Assembly (NCBI RefSeq): GCF_049844995.1
Contig: NZ_JBNCMC010000003.1
Coordinates: forward strand, 620,001-684,000
Direction: 5' to 3'
Origin: Luteimicrobium sp049844995
GTDB lineage: Bacteria > Actinomycetota > Actinomycetes > Actinomycetales > Cellulomonadaceae
DNA: 64,000 bases
A model generated the notes under the pieces. That model worked only from the letters and a program-made list of their open reading frames with translations, did no database searches and was not told the origin of the DNA. Shown in pieces: positions 39,637-48,270 of this stretch. Positions within the stretch are counted from its first letter, which is position 1. The number at the start of each line of letters is the position of its first letter. A program made the translations under genes and the position numbers.

Positions 39637-40881
39637 ATGCCGGTCCGTGAGGCGGTCGAGGCCGCGCACCGTTCCGACTGGGCGGCGGTCGTGGCCGCGA
39701 CGGTCCGGGTCACGCGCGACCTCGACCTCGCCGAGGAGTGCGCGCAGGACGCCTTCACGCGTGCGCTCGAGACGTGGCCTCGCACGGGGGTGCCCGACCG
39801 CACGCGGGGCTGGCTCGTGACCGTCGCGAGCAACCGCGCGCGGGACCTTCTGCGGCGGCGCGCGGCCTGGCACCGCGCGCTGCCGCTGCTCGTGGTCGAC
39901 GACGTCGCCCCGGGACCCGACGCTCTCGACGAGCCTCCCGCGGTGCCCGACGACACGCTGCGGCTCGTCTTCACGTGCTGCCACCCGGCGCTGGGCCGGG
40001 ACGCCCAGGTCGCGCTGACCCTCCGCCTCGTGTGCGGGCTCGCGACGCCCGACGTGGCGCGGGCGTTCCTGGTCCGCGAGGCGACGATGGCGGCGCGCAT
40101 CACCCGCGCGAAGAAGAAGATCGCCGCGGCGCACATCCCGTACCGCGTCCCGTCGGCCGCGGAGCTGCCGGCGCGCGTCGGCGCCGTCTGCGAGGTCCTG
40201 CACCTCGTCTTCACGACCGGGCACACGGCACCGTCGGGGGACCGGCTCGTGCGCGCGGAGCTGGTCGACGCCGCCGTCCGCCAGGCCCGCACCCTGCACG
40301 GCCTCCTTCCGGACGAGCGCCAGGTCGCCGGCCTGCTCGCGCTCTTCCTCCTCGTCGACGCGCGTCGCGCCGCCCGTGAGGACGACGACGGCCGGCTCGT
40401 GCTGCTCGCGGACCAGGACCGGAGCCTGTGGCGCCGCGACCAGGTCGAGGAGGGCACGGCGCTGCTGTCACGCGCGCTCGGCGGCCCGCAGCCGCACCGG
40501 TACGCCGTCGAGGCGGCCATCGCCGCGGTGCACGCGGAGTCCCCGACCTGGCAGGACACCGACTGGGACGAGATCGTCGGGCTCTACGACGTGCTCCTCG
40601 CAGGGTGGCCGTCGCCGGTCGTGGCGCTCAACCGGGCGGTCGCCGTCGGGCTCCGGGACGGGCCGCGGGCGGGCCTCGCGGCGCTCGAGCCCCTGAGCGG
40701 CGAGCCGGTTCTGGCCGGCTACGGGTACCTGAGCGCGGCGCGGGCCGACTTCCTGCGCCGGCTCGGGTCCTGGGCCGCGGCCAGCGCCGCCTACGAGGAG
40801 GCGCTGGTGCTGACCGCCAACGGCCCGGAGCGCCGCTTCCTGGAGGACCGCCTGCGCGACGTCGAGGGCCGGCTCGTCTAG
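39637..40881 (+). CDS. ECF42-group RNA polymerase sigma factor with C-terminal extension
   Basis: The 414-residue protein has sigma region 2 (about 10-80: VAATVRVTRDLDLAEECAQDAF, GWLVTVASNRARDLLRR), sigma region 4 (about 115-170: VALTLRLVCGLATPDVARAFLV) and a long C-terminal extension (about 175-414, with LVFTTGH, ALNRAVAV and TPR-like helices) characteristic of ECF42. No anti-sigma gene is nearby, as expected for this group, in which the extension affects activity. It forms an operon with the DGPF gene. Its stop codon shares CTAG with the convergent aldo/keto reductase gene. Confidence 0.92.
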   Translation: MPVREAVEAAHRSDWAAVVAATVRVTRDLDLAEECAQDAFTRALETWPRTGVPDRTRGWLVTVASNRARDLLRRRAAWHRALPLLVVDDVAPGPDALDEPPAVPDDTLRLVFTCCHPALGRDAQVALTLRLVCGLATPDVARAFLVREATMAARITRAKKKIAAAHIPYRVPSAAELPARVGAVCEVLHLVFTTGHTAPSGDRLVRAELVDAAVRQARTLHGLLPDERQVAGLLALFLLVDARRAAREDDDGRLVLLADQDRSLWRRDQVEEGTALLSRALGGPQPHRYAVEAAIAAVHAESPTWQDTDWDEIVGLYDVLLAGWPSPVVALNRAVAVGLRDGPRAGLAALEPLSGEPVLAGYGYLSAARADFLRRLGSWAAASAAYEEALVLTANGPERRFLEDRLRDVEGRLV

Positions 40882-41855
40882 GACGCGACCGTCCCACCCG
40901 GCGCGCTCGACGGCGACCCCTCCCGCTGCGCCCGCGACCAGGCCGCGCCGGAGAACCGCGCGTCGTAGAGCCCGTCGAGCTCCGTGACGGCGTCGTCGTC
41001 GAGCCGGAGCCCGGCGACGGCGACGTTCTCGGCCAGGTGGGCGCGGCTGCTCGTGCCTGGGATCAGGAGCACGTGCGGCGCGTGCTGCAGCAGCCACGCG
41101 AGGCCGACCTGCCCGGGCGTCACTCCGAGGCGTGCCGCGACGGCGGTCACCTCGGGCTGGCCGGTCACCTGGGGGAGGTCGGCGAACCCGGAGCCGAGCG
41201 GGAAGAACGGCACCCAGGCGACGCCCTCGCGGCCGCAGAGCTCGAGCATGTCCTCCGACTCGCGCGCGAGGACGCTGTACGCGTTCTGGACGGCCGCGAT
41301 CCGAGCCGGGAGCGCGGCGCTCAGGGTTTCCCGGGAGACGGCGCTGAGGCCGATCGCGCCGATCGTCCCCTCGTCCCGCAGGCGGACCAGCTCGGCGAGC
41401 TGGTCGTCGAGGGGCACGACCTGGTCGCCCTCGGCGACCAGCCCGGGTCGCACGTCGAGCCGCCGGAGGTACACGAGGTCGAGCCGGTCCTGGCCGAGGC
41501 TGCGCAGGTTGTCGTGGACGGCGGCACGCAGCTCGCCGGGACGCTGCGCGGCACGCAGCGGCACCGAGCCGGACGTGTCGCGCACGGCGCCGACCTTGGT
41601 CGCGACCAGCACGTCGTCGTCGGGCCGGAGCGCCCGGCGCAGGAAGGTGTTGGCCGTGCTGTCGCCGTAGAAGTCGGCTGTGTCGACGTGGTCGACGCCC
41701 AGGTCGAACGCCTCGCGGAGCAGTGCGACCGCGGACGCCGCGTCGCCCGCGAGGTGCTCGAGGCTCATCGCCCCGTAGCCCACGCGGGCGACGGGGCGGC
41801 CTGCCAGCTCGTAGGCGGAGCCGGTCGCGGGGCTGTGGTTCGTGGTGTCGGTCAT
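40878..41855 (-). CDS. Aldo/keto reductase
   Basis: The 325-residue oxidoreductase has an AKR barrel: VGYGAMSLEHL, the catalytic Asp and Tyr in VDTADFYGDS, Lys in VATKVGA, and a C-terminal NADPH-binding segment LLIPGTSSRAHLAEN. The usual tetrad His is Arg in LDLVYLRRLD, as seen by alignment by eye, so activity may differ from classical members. The ATG at 41855 has GGAGG 9 nt upstream; a longer frame to 42104 is rejected. It is divergent from a TetR gene whose operators overlap its strong promoter, suggesting substrate-inducible expression. Convergent with the sigma factor gene, with the stops sharing CTAG. Confidence 0.88.
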   Translation of the reverse strand: MTDTTNHSPATGSAYELAGRPVARVGYGAMSLEHLAGDAASAVALLREAFDLGVDHVDTADFYGDSTANTFLRRALRPDDDVLVATKVGAVRDTSGSVPLRAAQRPGELRAAVHDNLRSLGQDRLDLVYLRRLDVRPGLVAEGDQVVPLDDQLAELVRLRDEGTIGAIGLSAVSRETLSAALPARIAAVQNAYSVLARESEDMLELCGREGVAWVPFFPLGSGFADLPQVTGQPEVTAVAARLGVTPGQVGLAWLLQHAPHVLLIPGTSSRAHLAENVAVAGLRLDDDAVTELDGLYDARFSGAAWSRAQREGSPSSAPGGTVAS

Positions 41856-41889
41856 GCGGGTACGCCTCCAGGGCCGTAGCATCGATGAC

Positions 41890-41941
41890 AAGCGGAGGAA
41901 CCTCCGCTTCCGACTATACGGAGGGGTCTCCGCTTTGTCAC
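41890..41941 (-). promoter_or_regulatory. Promoter of the aldo/keto reductase gene with two TetR operators
   Basis: On the minus strand GTGACA (41941-41936), a 17-bp spacer and TATAGT (41918-41913) form a near-consensus promoter. An inverted repeat AAGCGGAGG-AA-CCTCCGCTT (41890-41909) covers the start site. A second, CGGAG-GGGT-CTCCG (41919-41932), fills the spacer. Both share the half-site CGGAGG/CGGAGN, as expected for two sites of the divergent TetR repressor. Confidence 0.65.
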
Positions 41942-42522
41942 CACCTGAGGCTCCGGCCGGTGTCGCGCACGCGGGACGCCGCCCTCGCGCCGACGCCGCC
42001 CGCAACCGCGCCGCGCTGCTCGACGCCGCGCGCGCCACCCTCGCGGCGGGCGAACGACTGACGCTCGACGCGGTCGCGCGCGCCGCCGGGTTAGGGATCG
42101 GCACGCTGTACCGGCACTTCCCGACCCGCGAGGACCTCGTCGCGGCCGTCTACGTGGCCGAGCTCGACGCGGCGCTGGACGCAGCGGCCCCCTTGCGCGA
42201 GGAGCTGCCGCCCGCCGACGCGCTTCGCGCCTGGCTGCACCGCTACGCCGCGTTCATCGCCACGAAGTACGACCTCGCCGAGTCGATGCGCGCCGGCGCG
42301 CTCGCGGGCGCGGCCCAGGCCGCCCGTACCCGCGAACGCGTGGTGGCGGTGGTGGGGGCGTTCCTGCGCGACGGCGAGGCGGCCGGCTCGCTGCGGCCGG
42401 GGCTCGACGCCGGTGACGTCACGGCGGCGGTCGTCGGAGTGTTCCTCGTGACGCGGGACGTGCCCGACGGGGCGCAGGTCCACCGACTCCTGGACCTGCT
42501 GGTGGACGGCCTGCTCGCCTGA
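41935..42522 (+). CDS. TetR-family transcriptional regulator
   Basis: The 195-residue protein has a TetR HTH (about 20-70: AALLDAARATLAAGERLTLDAVARAAGLGIGTLYRHFPTREDLVAAV, quoted here only in part as LDAVARAAGLGIGTLYRHFP) and a C-terminal ligand domain of the SbtR-like type (TKYDLAESMRAGA). The start is taken as TTG at 41935 because upstream in-frame codons run through the operator DNA; an ATG at 41842 would add 31 unlikely residues. It is divergent from the aldo/keto reductase gene and probably represses it through the two palindromes. Inducer unknown. Confidence 0.85.
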   Translation: MSPPEAPAGVAHAGRRPRADAARNRAALLDAARATLAAGERLTLDAVARAAGLGIGTLYRHFPTREDLVAAVYVAELDAALDAAAPLREELPPADALRAWLHRYAAFIATKYDLAESMRAGALAGAAQAARTRERVVAVVGAFLRDGEAAGSLRPGLDAGDVTAAVVGVFLVTRDVPDGAQVHRLLDLLVDGLLA

Positions 42523-42573
42523 GCCGCGCGCCGGCTGACCCGCGCGCCTGCCCAGTGTGGCCGGGCGGCGCGG

Positions 42574-44070
42574 TCAGCCCGCCGCGCGCGAGCCGTCGCC
42601 GTCGTCGCTCTTGTCGTCGATCGCGACGACGTCGCCCGCCTCGGCAGGGAGCAGCTCGGCCTTGGTGATGGGCCGGACGGCGTCGTCGATGCCCTCGAGC
42701 TCGCCGATGACCTGCGAGGAGTCGATGACCTCGAGCTCGGCGAACCGGCGCGCGGACGTGAGCACGTTCCGCTCGAGCGAGCCGATGAACTTGTTGTAGC
42801 TCTCGGTCGCCCCGGACAGCGACCGCCCGACCCTGGTCACGTGGCCGGTCATGGTCACGAGCCGGCTGTGGAACTCGCGGCCGAGCTTGAGGACCTGCTG
42901 CGCGTTCTCCGCGAGCGCGTCCTGCCGCCAGGTGTACGCGACGGTCCGGAGGAGGGCGAGCAGCGTCATCGGCGTCGCGAGGATGACGTTCCGCTCGAGC
43001 GCGTACTGCATGAGCGCGGCGTCCTCCTCGACGGCCGCGGACAGGAACGACTCGGCCGGCACGAACATCACGACGAACTCGGGCGTGGGGGAGAACTGCT
43101 CCCAGTACTCCTTGCGGTGCAGGTCGTCGACGTGGGTGCGCATGTGCCGGGCGTGGGCGGCGAGCCGGTCGGCGCGCACCGCGTCGTCGTCGGCGGACTG
43201 TGCCTCGAGGAACGCCGCGAGCGAGACCTTCGCGTCGACCACGACGCTCTTGCCGCCCGCGAGCCGCACGACCATGTCGGGGCGCAGCGCGCCGCCCGCG
43301 GCCTGGACCTGCTCCTCGAAGTCCACGCGGTCGAGCATGCCTGCGGACTCCACGAGGCGGCGGAGCTGCATCTCGCCCCACGCGCCGCGCACCTGCGACT
43401 TGCTGAGGGCGTTCTTGAGCTGCGACGTCTCGCGGCGCAGCTTCTCGGCCTCCGTGCGCATCTCGACGACCTGGTGCTTGAGGTCGAGCGTGCCCGTGAG
43501 CCGCTGCTTCTCGGTCTCCTCGACCTGGGCGCGGATCTTCTCGAGGTTCTCCGTGAGCGGCCCGACGAGCGCCTGGACGGCTTCCTGCCGCTGGGTGAGG
43601 TCGGCCTTGCCCTCGGACTGGACCTTGCCGAGCCGCTCGGTGGCGAGCGCGAGGAACTGTTCGTTGTTGACCGCCAGGACCTTGTTCGCGACGGCCTGGA
43701 ACTGCTCGGCGAGGCGGGCCTGGTCGGCCTTGAGGGTGGCGGTCTTCTCGGCCGCCGCCTTCTCGGCCAGCGCTACCCGCTCGTCGGCCGCGCGCTCCGC
43801 CTGGGCGACCCGCTCGTCCGCCTGCTGCCTGATCGCCTGGACCTGGGCCGCCGTCTGGCGGATCTGGTGCTCCACCTGCTGGTTCGCGGCGGACCGCGCG
43901 TCCTCGAGCTGGGCGGCGCCCGACCTCTGGACCGCCGCGAGCGACTCCTCGGCGCGGACGGCGCGGAGCTCCAGGCCGCGGCCGTGCGCGCCGGCGCGCA
44001 CTACCTGGAGGAGATAGCCCACCACGACCCCGACCAGCAGGGCGCCGAGTCCCACGAGAACCGTCGTCAT
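42574..44070 (-). CDS. rmuC: DNA recombination protein RmuC homologue
   Basis: The 498-residue protein starts with one transmembrane helix (about 3-22: VLVGLGALLVGVVVGYLLQVV), has a long coiled coil (about 30-215, rich in Ala, Glu, Gln and Arg) and ends with the RmuC nuclease-like domain (about 225-440: GAWGEMQLRRLVESAGML, PDMVVRLAGGKSVVVDAKVSL, FVVMFVPAESFLSAAVEED, ILATPMTLLALLRTVAYTWR). RmuC limits recombination between inverted repeats and is thought to act on DNA ends. The ATG at 44070 is preferred because it sits directly before the membrane helix; an ATG at 44100 would add ten residues. Confidence 0.93.
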   Translation of the reverse strand: MTTVLVGLGALLVGVVVGYLLQVVRAGAHGRGLELRAVRAEESLAAVQRSGAAQLEDARSAANQQVEHQIRQTAAQVQAIRQQADERVAQAERAADERVALAEKAAAEKTATLKADQARLAEQFQAVANKVLAVNNEQFLALATERLGKVQSEGKADLTQRQEAVQALVGPLTENLEKIRAQVEETEKQRLTGTLDLKHQVVEMRTEAEKLRRETSQLKNALSKSQVRGAWGEMQLRRLVESAGMLDRVDFEEQVQAAGGALRPDMVVRLAGGKSVVVDAKVSLAAFLEAQSADDDAVRADRLAAHARHMRTHVDDLHRKEYWEQFSPTPEFVVMFVPAESFLSAAVEEDAALMQYALERNVILATPMTLLALLRTVAYTWRQDALAENAQQVLKLGREFHSRLVTMTGHVTRVGRSLSGATESYNKFIGSLERNVLTSARRFAELEVIDSSQVIGELEGIDDAVRPITKAELLPAEAGDVVAIDDKSDDGDGSRAAG

Positions 44071-44119
44071 ACCGGCCAGGGTGCCAGCGGCCACCGACAC
44101 GACCCGAATGACACGCCTG

Positions 44120-44692
44120 TCACTCGCTCATCCGCACGATCTCGAACAGGGCGCAGGTCGCGTTGTAGTACGCGTCGCTGAGCCCGAGCGCCGTCATCCC
44201 GAGGCGGCGGCAGACCGCCTGGGACGCCAGGTTCTCCGGGTGCGTGACGGCCACGACGCGGTCGAGGCAGGCGTCGAAGCCCGCGGCGAGCACTGCCCGC
44301 GCCCCCTCCGTCGCGTACCCGTGCCCCCACGCGTCCGGGTGCAGGTGCCAGCCGACCTCGACGTCGCCCGAGGGTTCCAGGGGCTCGGTCGGGCCGGACG
44401 CCGGGATCGACTTGAGCAGGACGCTGCCCAGGCGGGCGCCGTCGGACGCGAGCGTGGCGGCCCAGACGCCGTACGGGGCGCCGTCGGGAGGTGCGGCCCA
44501 CGCCTCGGCGCGCGCGAGCGCCTCGTCGCGCCGCTCCATGACCCGCGGCACGCGACCGATGAACCGCTGGACGTCCCAGCGGGAGTACGTGTCGAAGAGG
44601 AAGTCGACGTCGTCCGGGTCCGCGGGATCCCAGCGGCGCAGCAGCAGGCGATCGGTACGGAGGTGCGCGGGTGCGGGAAGGGGAGCGGGCAT
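44120..44692 (-). CDS. GNAT acetyltransferase (RimJ/RimL type)
   Basis: The 190-residue protein opens with LRTDRLLLRRWDPADPDDVD, the RimJ/RimL family start. It shows VGWHLHPDAWGHGYATEGARAVL (acetyl-CoA loop WGHGYA) and HPENLASQAVCRRLGMTALG, all typical of acetyltransferase_3 domains. It would acetylate a small molecule or protein N-terminus; the acceptor is unknown. The ATG at 44692 is the first consistent start, and the open frame beyond it runs antisense through ychF and is not real. It is divergent from ychF, 33 bp apart. Confidence 0.87.
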   Translation of the reverse strand: MPAPLPAPAHLRTDRLLLRRWDPADPDDVDFLFDTYSRWDVQRFIGRVPRVMERRDEALARAEAWAAPPDGAPYGVWAATLASDGARLGSVLLKSIPASGPTEPLEPSGDVEVGWHLHPDAWGHGYATEGARAVLAAGFDACLDRVVAVTHPENLASQAVCRRLGMTALGLSDAYYNATCALFEIVRMSE

Positions 44693-44711
44693 CCCGCCGA
44701 CGCTACCCCCG

Positions 44712-44717
44712 TAGACT
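44712..44717 (+). promoter_or_regulatory. -10 box for a leaderless ychF transcript
   Basis: TAGACT lies 8 nt before the GTG at 44726 with only CGTCTCCC between, so the mRNA is probably leaderless or nearly so. The same hexamer precedes ispH. Confidence 0.45.
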
Positions 44718-44725
44718 CGTCTCCC

Positions 44726-45811
<1,086 letters not shown>

Positions 45812-45851
45812 CCAGACGCGCGTCGCGCTCGGCACCGAAAGGGATGACGTC

Positions 45852-46169
45852 GTGGCTCGACTACTCATGTTCGTCCAGCTCAAGACCGGGTTCGACATCG
45901 ACCGAGGTCCGTCGTGGATCGGTTGGGTCGACTTCAACCGCACCTGGAAGACGGCGAGATTCCACGGGCGCGAGCTTCGCCGCCGCCGGGGCTTCGACTC
46001 GAACTTCTACGACGTGGAGACGGACGAGGCGTTCTGGCTGTCGGGTCCCAAGCGCGATCGGACCGACACCCGGTACGGACCGGTGACCACCGATGTCGAC
46101 GTCGACGCGCGCGAGGCGTACGAGGCGTTTCTTGCCACCGGAGCGGCACCGGGCCGGGAACGCGAGTAG
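45852..46169 (+). CDS. Conserved small protein of unknown function
   Basis: The 105-residue protein starts with GTG at 45852 behind an AAAGGGA ribosome site, 40 bp after ychF. It is hydrophilic with many aromatic and charged residues: IGWVDFNRTWKTARFHGREL, FDSNFYDVETDEAFWLSGPK and RDRTDTRY. The density of Trp/Tyr/Phe and regular codon use suggest a real folded protein. I do not recognise its function. It may be co-transcribed with ychF. Confidence 0.65.
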   Translation: MARLLMFVQLKTGFDIDRGPSWIGWVDFNRTWKTARFHGRELRRRRGFDSNFYDVETDEAFWLSGPKRDRTDTRYGPVTTDVDVDAREAYEAFLATGAAPGRERE

Positions 46170-46235
46170 CTGAAGACCTCGCACTCGTCCGTCGATGCCA
46201 GTGCGTGAGACGCCTCGGGCCGCGACCGGCGCGGA

Positions 46236-46646
46236 TCAGTTGATGATCTCGCCGCGCTCGTCGTCGAGGATCGCTGCGAGCCGGTCGCGCCACTGCTGGA
46301 GGGCTTCGGGTGTGAGGCGGCGCCAGTCGGTGACCTCGCCGACGACCTCCAGCGGTGCGGCGCTGCGGTACGAGCGGGTGGGATTGCCCGGGAACTTCTT
46401 GTCGGTGACGTTGGGGTCGTTCTCGAACTCCCCGGTCGGCTCGACGACGTACACCCGCGGCTCCCCGTCGCCGGCGGCGAGCTCGGCCGCGAGCCCCGCG
46501 CCGTCGGGCAGCGCGGTGAAGTAGACGTGGTTCATCACGACGTCGGGCCGGTAGTTCGACCGGAATCCTGCGCTGAGGCGGTCGCCGACCTGCAGCTGCG
46601 CCTTCGTCCCGTGGTAGAACGGCCCGTCGTCCAGCGCCTCGCCCAT
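46236..46646 (-). CDS. arr: Rifampin ADP-ribosyltransferase
   Basis: The 136-residue protein matches Arr enzymes over the whole length. It shows FYHGTKAQLQVGDRL with the NAD-binding His-Gly-Thr, AGFRSNYRPD, RVYVVEPTGEFENDPNVTDK, KFPGNPTRSYRS and EVVGEVTDWRRLTPE. Arr transfers ADP-ribose from NAD to rifamycins and inactivates them. Length equals the mycobacterial enzyme. A TAGCCT box lies 6 nt before the ATG (46653-46658 on the minus strand), so the mRNA may be leaderless. Chromosomal Arr genes are common in actinobacteria, and nothing here indicates mobility. Confidence 0.93.
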   Translation of the reverse strand: MGEALDDGPFYHGTKAQLQVGDRLSAGFRSNYRPDVVMNHVYFTALPDGAGLAAELAAGDGEPRVYVVEPTGEFENDPNVTDKKFPGNPTRSYRSAAPLEVVGEVTDWRRLTPEALQQWRDRLAAILDDERGEIIN

Positions 46647-46771
46647 CGCGTCAGGCTAACAATCGAGGAGGCGGGGACGTCGCGCCGTCACCTCGCGTCA
46701 CGTGCGCGCGCACCGTGAGACCCGGCGCATTTCGCGGGACCGGGCGGCAGCGCGGCGTCTACGGTCGGACC

Positions 46772-47533
46772 ATGAGCCCCACCAGCCCGGCCCTGTCGGA
46801 CGACGACCGCACCGCGCTCTACGACGCCCAGAACGCCTGGGCCTCCGACGACGACTTCTTCCTCGCGCTCGTCAGCGGCGGTGAGGCGTCGCGCGTCCTC
46901 GACCTCGGGTGCGGGACGGGGCGGCTCACGCTCGCGCTCGCGGCGGCGGGACATCGCGTCACGGGCATCGACCCCGACGGCGCCGCGGTCGCGGCCGCCC
47001 GGCGCAAGCCCGGCGCGGACGCGGTCGTGTGGGTGGTCGGGACGTCGGAGCAGATCCCGCCGGGCGCGGGGTTCGACGCGGCGCTCATGACGGCGCACGT
47101 CGCGCAGGCGATCGCCGACGAGGGCATGTGGCGCGGCACGCTCGACGACCTGCACGCCGCGCTCGTCCCCGGCGGCCTGCTCGCGTTCGACTCGCGCGAC
47201 CCCGCACGACGTGCCTGGGAGCGGTGGAACCGGGAGGGCTCCCACGGCACCGAGACCCTGCTCGACGGCACGACCGTCGAGGTGTGGCACGAGGTCAGCG
47301 CGGTCGACGACGGCGCCCCCGACACCTGGCTCGTCCACCTCGCCGAGCACACGCTGCTCCCGGACGGCACGCACGTCGTCGACGACGGCGAGCTGGTCTT
47401 CCGCTCCGAGGCGCGGCTCCGCGCGGACCTCGCCGCGGCCGGGTTCGTCGTCGAGCAGGTCTACGGCGGCTGGGACCGTCAGCCGGTGGGCGAGGGTGCG
47501 GGCGAGCTCATCGTGCTGGCGCGGCGCGTCTGA
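46772..47533 (+). CDS. SAM-dependent class I methyltransferase
   Basis: The 253-residue protein has the SAM motif I VLDLGCGTGRLTLALA (about 41-56), acidic loop GIDPDG, and motif regions FDAALMTAHVAQAI and LHAALVPGGLLAFDSRDP, i.e. the methyltransferase_25/11 pattern. The substrate is unknown. The ATG at 46772 is preferred over an upstream in-frame ATG at 46715 because a TACGGT -10-like box ends 6 nt before it. It lies 44 bp upstream of a DinB-like gene. Confidence 0.85.
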   Translation: MSPTSPALSDDDRTALYDAQNAWASDDDFFLALVSGGEASRVLDLGCGTGRLTLALAAAGHRVTGIDPDGAAVAAARRKPGADAVVWVVGTSEQIPPGAGFDAALMTAHVAQAIADEGMWRGTLDDLHAALVPGGLLAFDSRDPARRAWERWNREGSHGTETLLDGTTVEVWHEVSAVDDGAPDTWLVHLAEHTLLPDGTHVVDDGELVFRSEARLRADLAAAGFVVEQVYGGWDRQPVGEGAGELIVLARRV

Positions 47534-47577
47534 GCAGACCGGGCGCGCGCGTCGGCGTCCCGTGGCACGGTGGGCGC

Positions 47578-48168
47578 ATGACGGACGAGAACGCAGCGGC
47601 CCAGAAGGCGACGCTCCGGCACTACCTGGACCGGGGACGGCAGGCGCTCGAGTGGAAGCTCGAGGGAGTGTCGGAGCGCGACGCCCGGCGTCCCATGACG
47701 CCGACCGGCACCAACCTGCTCGGGCTCGTCAAGCACGTCGCCACCATGGAGGCCGAGTACCTGGGAGGGTGCTTCGGTCGCCGGTTCCCGGAGCCGATGC
47801 CGTGGATCGCCGACGACGCCGAGCCCAACGCCGACATGTGGGCCACGGCCGACGAGTCGATCGAGGACGTGCGCACCTTCTATCGCCGGGTCCAGGCCCA
47901 TGCGGACGCGACGGTCGAGGCGCTGCCGCTCGACGCACCCGGGCGGGTGCCGTGGTGGGGGACGCCGGAGGTCACGCTCCACCGGGTCCTCGTCCACCTG
48001 ATCGACGAGACGGCGCGACACGCCGGCCACGCCGACATCGTGCGCGAGCTGCTCGACGGCGGCGTGGGCCTGACCGCCACGAACAGCAACCTGCCCGACC
48101 GCGACGCGGAGTGGTGGACCGCGTACGTGGCGCACCTCGAGGAGCTCTCCGACCAGGCAGGGAGCTGA
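47578..48168 (+). CDS. DinB/DUF664-family protein
   Basis: The 196-residue protein fits the DinB-like four-helix fold: LRHYLDRGRQALEWKLEGVS, GTNLLGLVKHVATMEAEYLGG, and TLHRVLVHLIDETARHAGHADIVRELLDG. The His residues at about 57 and in the last motif are candidate metal ligands. Members include thiol-dependent transferases for mycothiol or bacillithiol chemistry, which would suit an actinobacterium, but the specific reaction is unknown. The ATG at 47578 has only a weak ribosome site. Confidence 0.85.
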   Translation: MTDENAAAQKATLRHYLDRGRQALEWKLEGVSERDARRPMTPTGTNLLGLVKHVATMEAEYLGGCFGRRFPEPMPWIADDAEPNADMWATADESIEDVRTFYRRVQAHADATVEALPLDAPGRVPWWGTPEVTLHRVLVHLIDETARHAGHADIVRELLDGGVGLTATNSNLPDRDAEWWTAYVAHLEELSDQAGS

Positions 48169-48209
48169 CGCTCCGGTTGTCGGCCCGCCGTCGCGCGGCG
48201 ATGGTGGAG

Positions 48210-48235
48210 GGGACCGCGGGACGAGCCACGGTCCC
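48210..48235. terminator. Hairpin between the DinB-like and BCCT genes
   Basis: GGGACCG (48210-48216) pairs with CGGTCCC (48229-48235) around a 12-nt loop, 41 bp after the DinB-like gene. No U-tract. It may terminate the upstream transcript or fold in the BCCT leader. Confidence 0.4.
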
Positions 48236-48270
48236 ACGCCCTGGTGGCGTGCAGCGGGGGAGGCGCTGTG

